Source: Paradesertivirga mongoliensis
Lineage (GTDB): Bacteria; Bacteroidota; Bacteroidia; Sphingobacteriales; Sphingobacteriaceae
Direction of reading: 5' to 3'
Assembly (NCBI RefSeq): GCF_024436395.1
Contig: NZ_JAFMZO010000002.1
Location: 434,001-498,000 of the forward strand
DNA length: 64,000 nt
This document shows positions 61,641 through 64,000 of the stretch, one piece after another. The first letter of the stretch is position 1, and each line of letters starts with the position of its first letter. Under the pieces are notes generated by a model that was not told the origin of the DNA, searched no databases, and worked only from the letters and a program-made list of their open reading frames with translations. A program made the position numbers and the translations under genes.

Positions 61641-63053
61641 CTAGCTCAGTCCAGAAAATAATTGCGGCCCTTTAATCGGCTGTTCGTCAAAATAGATTTC
61701 CTTTAAACTCTTAATTTCGAAGACATTGATCTTCCGATAAAAGTCGCTGGCCTTCACTTCGTCAAGGCTTTGGTATGCGCACAGTTCCATAAGCTTAATA
61801 GTAGCTTCTAAAGTGTTTCGATGAAAGTTTGCAACGCGAACCCGCTGCGCCGCCGGATCTTTAAACCTGAACTTCGAATTTGAGTCGAGCGCCAAAACCA
61901 TCGGAGTGGTACAATAACAGGCATTTGCACCAAGTGCAACCGATCTTAAAATATCATACTCCGATATAATATTTCCTGAAGCGATGATTTTTGTGGGTAA
62001 ACCGTAATTATCGAGGGTTTTCCGCAAAAACGATAAGGATTCCAGGTAAGCCGATGTGGTGGCGTTACTCACACTGGCAGAATCAAAACCGCTGACGGAT
62101 ACCGTGCTGTCGACCGTGATGAAATCAAGATGAATTTTCGCAGAAAACATCGACTTGCAAAGGCTGATTACCACTTCTTTACTCGGACTAAACACCCTTA
62201 TCCCGATGGGTTTCCCATTTGACAGAGTTCTAAGCCGATCCAAAAAGTGGATCATCCTGTCGCCAACCAGCCGTTTCATAATCGACACTTCATGCCGCGG
62301 GAGTATCACCTCAACCATCTTTATATATGGGCGGCTGGCGGTAACCTGATAAAGTTTTTCGTTAAACGAACCATCACTGTTCCGAAAAGCGTAATCTTCG
62401 TGAGCGATCTGCCATATCAAATCACCACCGCCTCTAATCAGGTAGGTACTTATGCCTGCCCTTCCGGTATTTACAGCACATCCCCGAATATTAGCTCCTT
62501 CTGATAAAGCGAGGATTGAGCTGTTCTTCAATACGCTTTGATTTAGTGCGCCCACGTTCAGAATGCTAAGATTGTAAGGCTGACTACACTGCGCAGTGCC
62601 GATTACGGTTCTCAGATCGGTAACTTTATGCTCAATTGGCTGCGTGTTATAGAGGTGTCGTAAACATTCAAAATCAGGACCCGAAGAATGTGATAAGGTA
62701 TTCCGCACAAGTTCTGTCGGGATATTCTTAGCACGGTTCATGATAAGCTGGTGTTGCCGGGCGTCTACCAAGTGTTCCGGCAAGTGGTCGGCAAACAGGC
62801 TTTTTGGCGTTATCTTCCCAAAAACATGTTTCAACTTAGCAGCAAAGGGGTAATACCTCAATATGGAATTCTTCCTGTTGAACAGATCATGCAACACAAG
62901 CTGCATGACGGACAACATCAAAGCAATTAATGTAAACCACAGAACATTGCTGATCAGCCCTGCAAGGACAACTCCAATATTTACACTAAAAAGAACTATA
63001 AAGCCTGACTCAACCAGAGACCGGAATCGAATTTTTTTCATAACAAAACGCAT
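61641..63053 (-). CDS. Degenerate FMN-binding glutamate synthase-like membrane protein
   Basis: About 470 residues. Two N-terminal membrane helices (IVLFSVNIGVVLAGLISN and the next) precede a domain related to glutamate synthase-like FMN proteins (LIRGGGDLIWQIAHEDYAF, IKMVEVILP, then ASGNIISEYDILRSVALGANA). Catalytic motifs are altered: the SQGAKPG region, the DGGEGGTGAAP region (here VDSTVSVSGFDSASV) and the CNTNTCPxGVAT cluster ligands are missing. It is long and open, so it may serve another function. The ATG at 63053 lies just after the repeat array; a longer frame to 63158 would run through the first repeat unit and is less likely. Confidence 0.65.
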   Translation of the reverse strand: MRFVMKKIRFRSLVESGFIVLFSVNIGVVLAGLISNVLWFTLIALMLSVMQLVLHDLFNRKNSILRYYPFAAKLKHVFGKITPKSLFADHLPEHLVDARQHQLIMNRAKNIPTELVRNTLSHSSGPDFECLRHLYNTQPIEHKVTDLRTVIGTAQCSQPYNLSILNVGALNQSVLKNSSILALSEGANIRGCAVNTGRAGISTYLIRGGGDLIWQIAHEDYAFRNSDGSFNEKLYQVTASRPYIKMVEVILPRHEVSIMKRLVGDRMIHFLDRLRTLSNGKPIGIRVFSPSKEVVISLCKSMFSAKIHLDFITVDSTVSVSGFDSASVSNATTSAYLESLSFLRKTLDNYGLPTKIIASGNIISEYDILRSVALGANACYCTTPMVLALDSNSKFRFKDPAAQRVRVANFHRNTLEATIKLMELCAYQSLDEVKASDFYRKINVFEIKSLKEIYFDEQPIKGPQLFSGLS

Positions 63054-63083
63054 TAAGACAGTAAAAAACCGGGTAGTTTCCTG

Positions 63084-63605
63084 ACTGGCCCCAAACCAAA
63101 AAAATGGCTGGGGCTTACTTGATGAAGTCCTTACTGCTTGTTTGGAAACAATAGCCAAAATGATGGTGTAAGGCTATACCTGCGGAGTAATTATTGAAAG
63201 AAACCTGTAACTGTTTGAAAAAGCATTGGCAGACAGTTAGGATAGTTGATTTAGTGTTTAAGATATTATGCATTTCATTTATTAATTAAAGACAGTGACA
63301 AAACTTAATGTTTGATAACTGGCCCCAAAACCAAAACTGGCTGGGGCTTAATTAATAAAGTCTTTGCTGCTTATTTGATGATAAAAGCCAAACCTCGAAT
63401 GGCAGGCTACGAATTGTTCATAAACCTTGAAAGAGGTTTTCAACTTATTGAAAAAGCATTCAATGTATTTAAGGTACGGATGTTTAATAGTTTTAATAGC
63501 GTTCATTTCTTTAAAAATCAAGACAGTGATAAAACAAAATGTTTGATTACTGGCCCCTTCGCCATGTATGGCCGGGGCTTAATTAATAAAGTCTTTGCTG
63601 CTTTT
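63084..63605. repeat. Tandem repeat with a period of about 230 bp, two units and a partial third
   Basis: The motif ACTGGCCCC...GGGGCTTA recurs at 63084, 63318 and 63549 (spacing 234 and 231), each followed by a related GA/ATAAAGTC(C/T)TTGCTGCTT segment. The region between units also resembles itself (GACAGTGA(C/T)AAAAC before units 2 and 3). Each ACTGGCCCC...GGGGC can form a short hairpin. Unit 2 and 3 share a frame reading ITGP...GLINKVFAA, but stop codons in unit 1 argue against a gene. The rest of 63054-63785 holds no gene. Confidence 0.8.
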
Positions 63606-63654
63606 AAGAAAAGAATACCCTAAAGAATAATAAAAAGATTTTGAGGCACAATAC

Positions 63655-63694
63655 AAACCAGCTTTAGTATGCATTTTTGATGCAAAGCCGGTTT
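63655..63694. terminator. Hairpin after the DUF488 gene
   Basis: AAACCAGCTTT and AAAGCCGGTTT pair with one mismatch, and an inner TGCAT/ATGCA stem extends it. It is about 90 bp beyond the stop of the minus-strand DUF488 gene and may end that transcript; no long T-run follows. Confidence 0.5.
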
Positions 63695-63785
63695 CCGCAA
63701 GTCGATGTATATGGTTGAGTGCGCCCATTGTTACAAATCTCCACTTTTAAAGTTCATAAGCAAATTATTTTACGAATGTTACATA

Positions 63786-64000
63786 TTACCGATATTCGGG
63801 ATGCATCTCAAGAAATGCGGAAGTAAAAGGATGATCTACAGCAACATCCTCCTTCATAATGTGCTTTACATTCCACCCGCGTTCCTTCAGATAGTCGGAT
63901 ATTATGGCACGATGACAACGCCACCACACCGCTTCCGAACACATATAGGCAGTTGATTGCAACAGGGCTGTATCGATTAATTCTTTTACTGCCGCGTCAA
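63786..64000 (-). CDS. DUF488 protein, C-terminal part, cut by window edge
   Basis: The last 71 codons of a gene that enters from the right edge. The residues ALLQSTAYMCSEAVWWRCHR, followed by AIISDYLKERGWNVKHI, form the core of DUF488: a Cys in MCSE and the WWRCHR motif (CxE...CHR). It stops at TAA (63788-63786) after MHPEYR. DUF488 proteins are small and of unknown activity. Clear family assignment despite truncation. Confidence 0.85.
   Translation of the reverse strand, partial: DAAVKELIDTALLQSTAYMCSEAVWWRCHRAIISDYLKERGWNVKHIMKEDVAVDHPFTSAFLEMHPEYR

Noticed and set aside
63312..63623. 103-codon frame with ITGP...GLINKVFAA repeated
   Set aside because: It arises from units 2 and 3 of the roughly 230-bp repeat; unit 1 has stops in the same frame.

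Overview
The window looks like the chromosome of a Bacteroidota bacterium, most likely a Pedobacter/Mucilaginibacter-like member of the Sphingobacteriaceae. The signs are a TonB-dependent receptor paired with a DUF4249 lipoprotein, TAnnTTTG-type promoter elements, few Shine-Dalgarno sequences, a histone H1-like (Hc1) mini-protein, and purine-rich and poly-A/T intergenic filler of the kind seen in this phylum. The genus is inference; no rRNA or tRNA gene lies in the window.

Region 1 (1-26372, all minus strand) is one long operon for an extracellular contractile injection system (eCIS; Afp/PVC/MAC/AlgoCIS type). In transcription order it encodes a DUF4255 cap protein, an unrecognised coupled protein, one sheath, two tube proteins, a 57-aa DUF5908 protein, a LysM tube-initiation protein, a VgrG-like spike, a PAAR tip, gp25, two giant baseplate-J proteins, a PKD-containing protein, and a CIS_TMP tape-measure-family protein. 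A cargo block follows: a 1712-aa DUF4157/CHAP-like/repeat/nuclease-like giant, a SUKH-like protein and a second DUF4157 protein. The start of the assembly ATPase runs off the left edge. The order closely follows Afp, except that PAAR precedes gp25.

Region 2 (26373-48584, mostly plus strand) is a complete nitrate-assimilation and molybdenum-cofactor island. It has nirBD; moaCB (a fusion) and moeA; a Crp/Fnr regulator with an N-terminal cysteine cluster; the small transporter nrtS; an outer-membrane porin; an NrtA-NrtB-NrtD-type ABC importer; NarK; a 1174-aa assimilatory nitrate reductase fused to an FAD/BFD reductase; a sirohaem-reductase-like/rubredoxin fusion; a TauE-family exporter; and moaA, moaD, moaE, a SelW-like protein and mobA. 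Two copies of a 16-bp Fnr-like palindrome lie upstream of nirB and nrtS and suggest a local regulon. Two tandem-repeat arrays (65 bp and 21 bp) interrupt the moa-mob end.

Region 3 (48581-52417) holds a DUF4249 lipoprotein and TonB-dependent receptor pair and a pyridoxamine-phosphate-oxidase-fold protein. Region 4 (52418-64000) is a collection of small stress-type genes: Hc1, a double USP protein, a PRC-barrel protein, an orphan response regulator, a YeeE/YedE pair, an FAD oxidoreductase fused to a Rieske domain, a uracil-DNA-glycosylase-family protein, two GreA/GreB-type proteins and several unknowns. It ends with a motif-degenerate glutamate-synthase-like protein, a roughly 230-bp tandem repeat and the C-terminus of a DUF488 protein.
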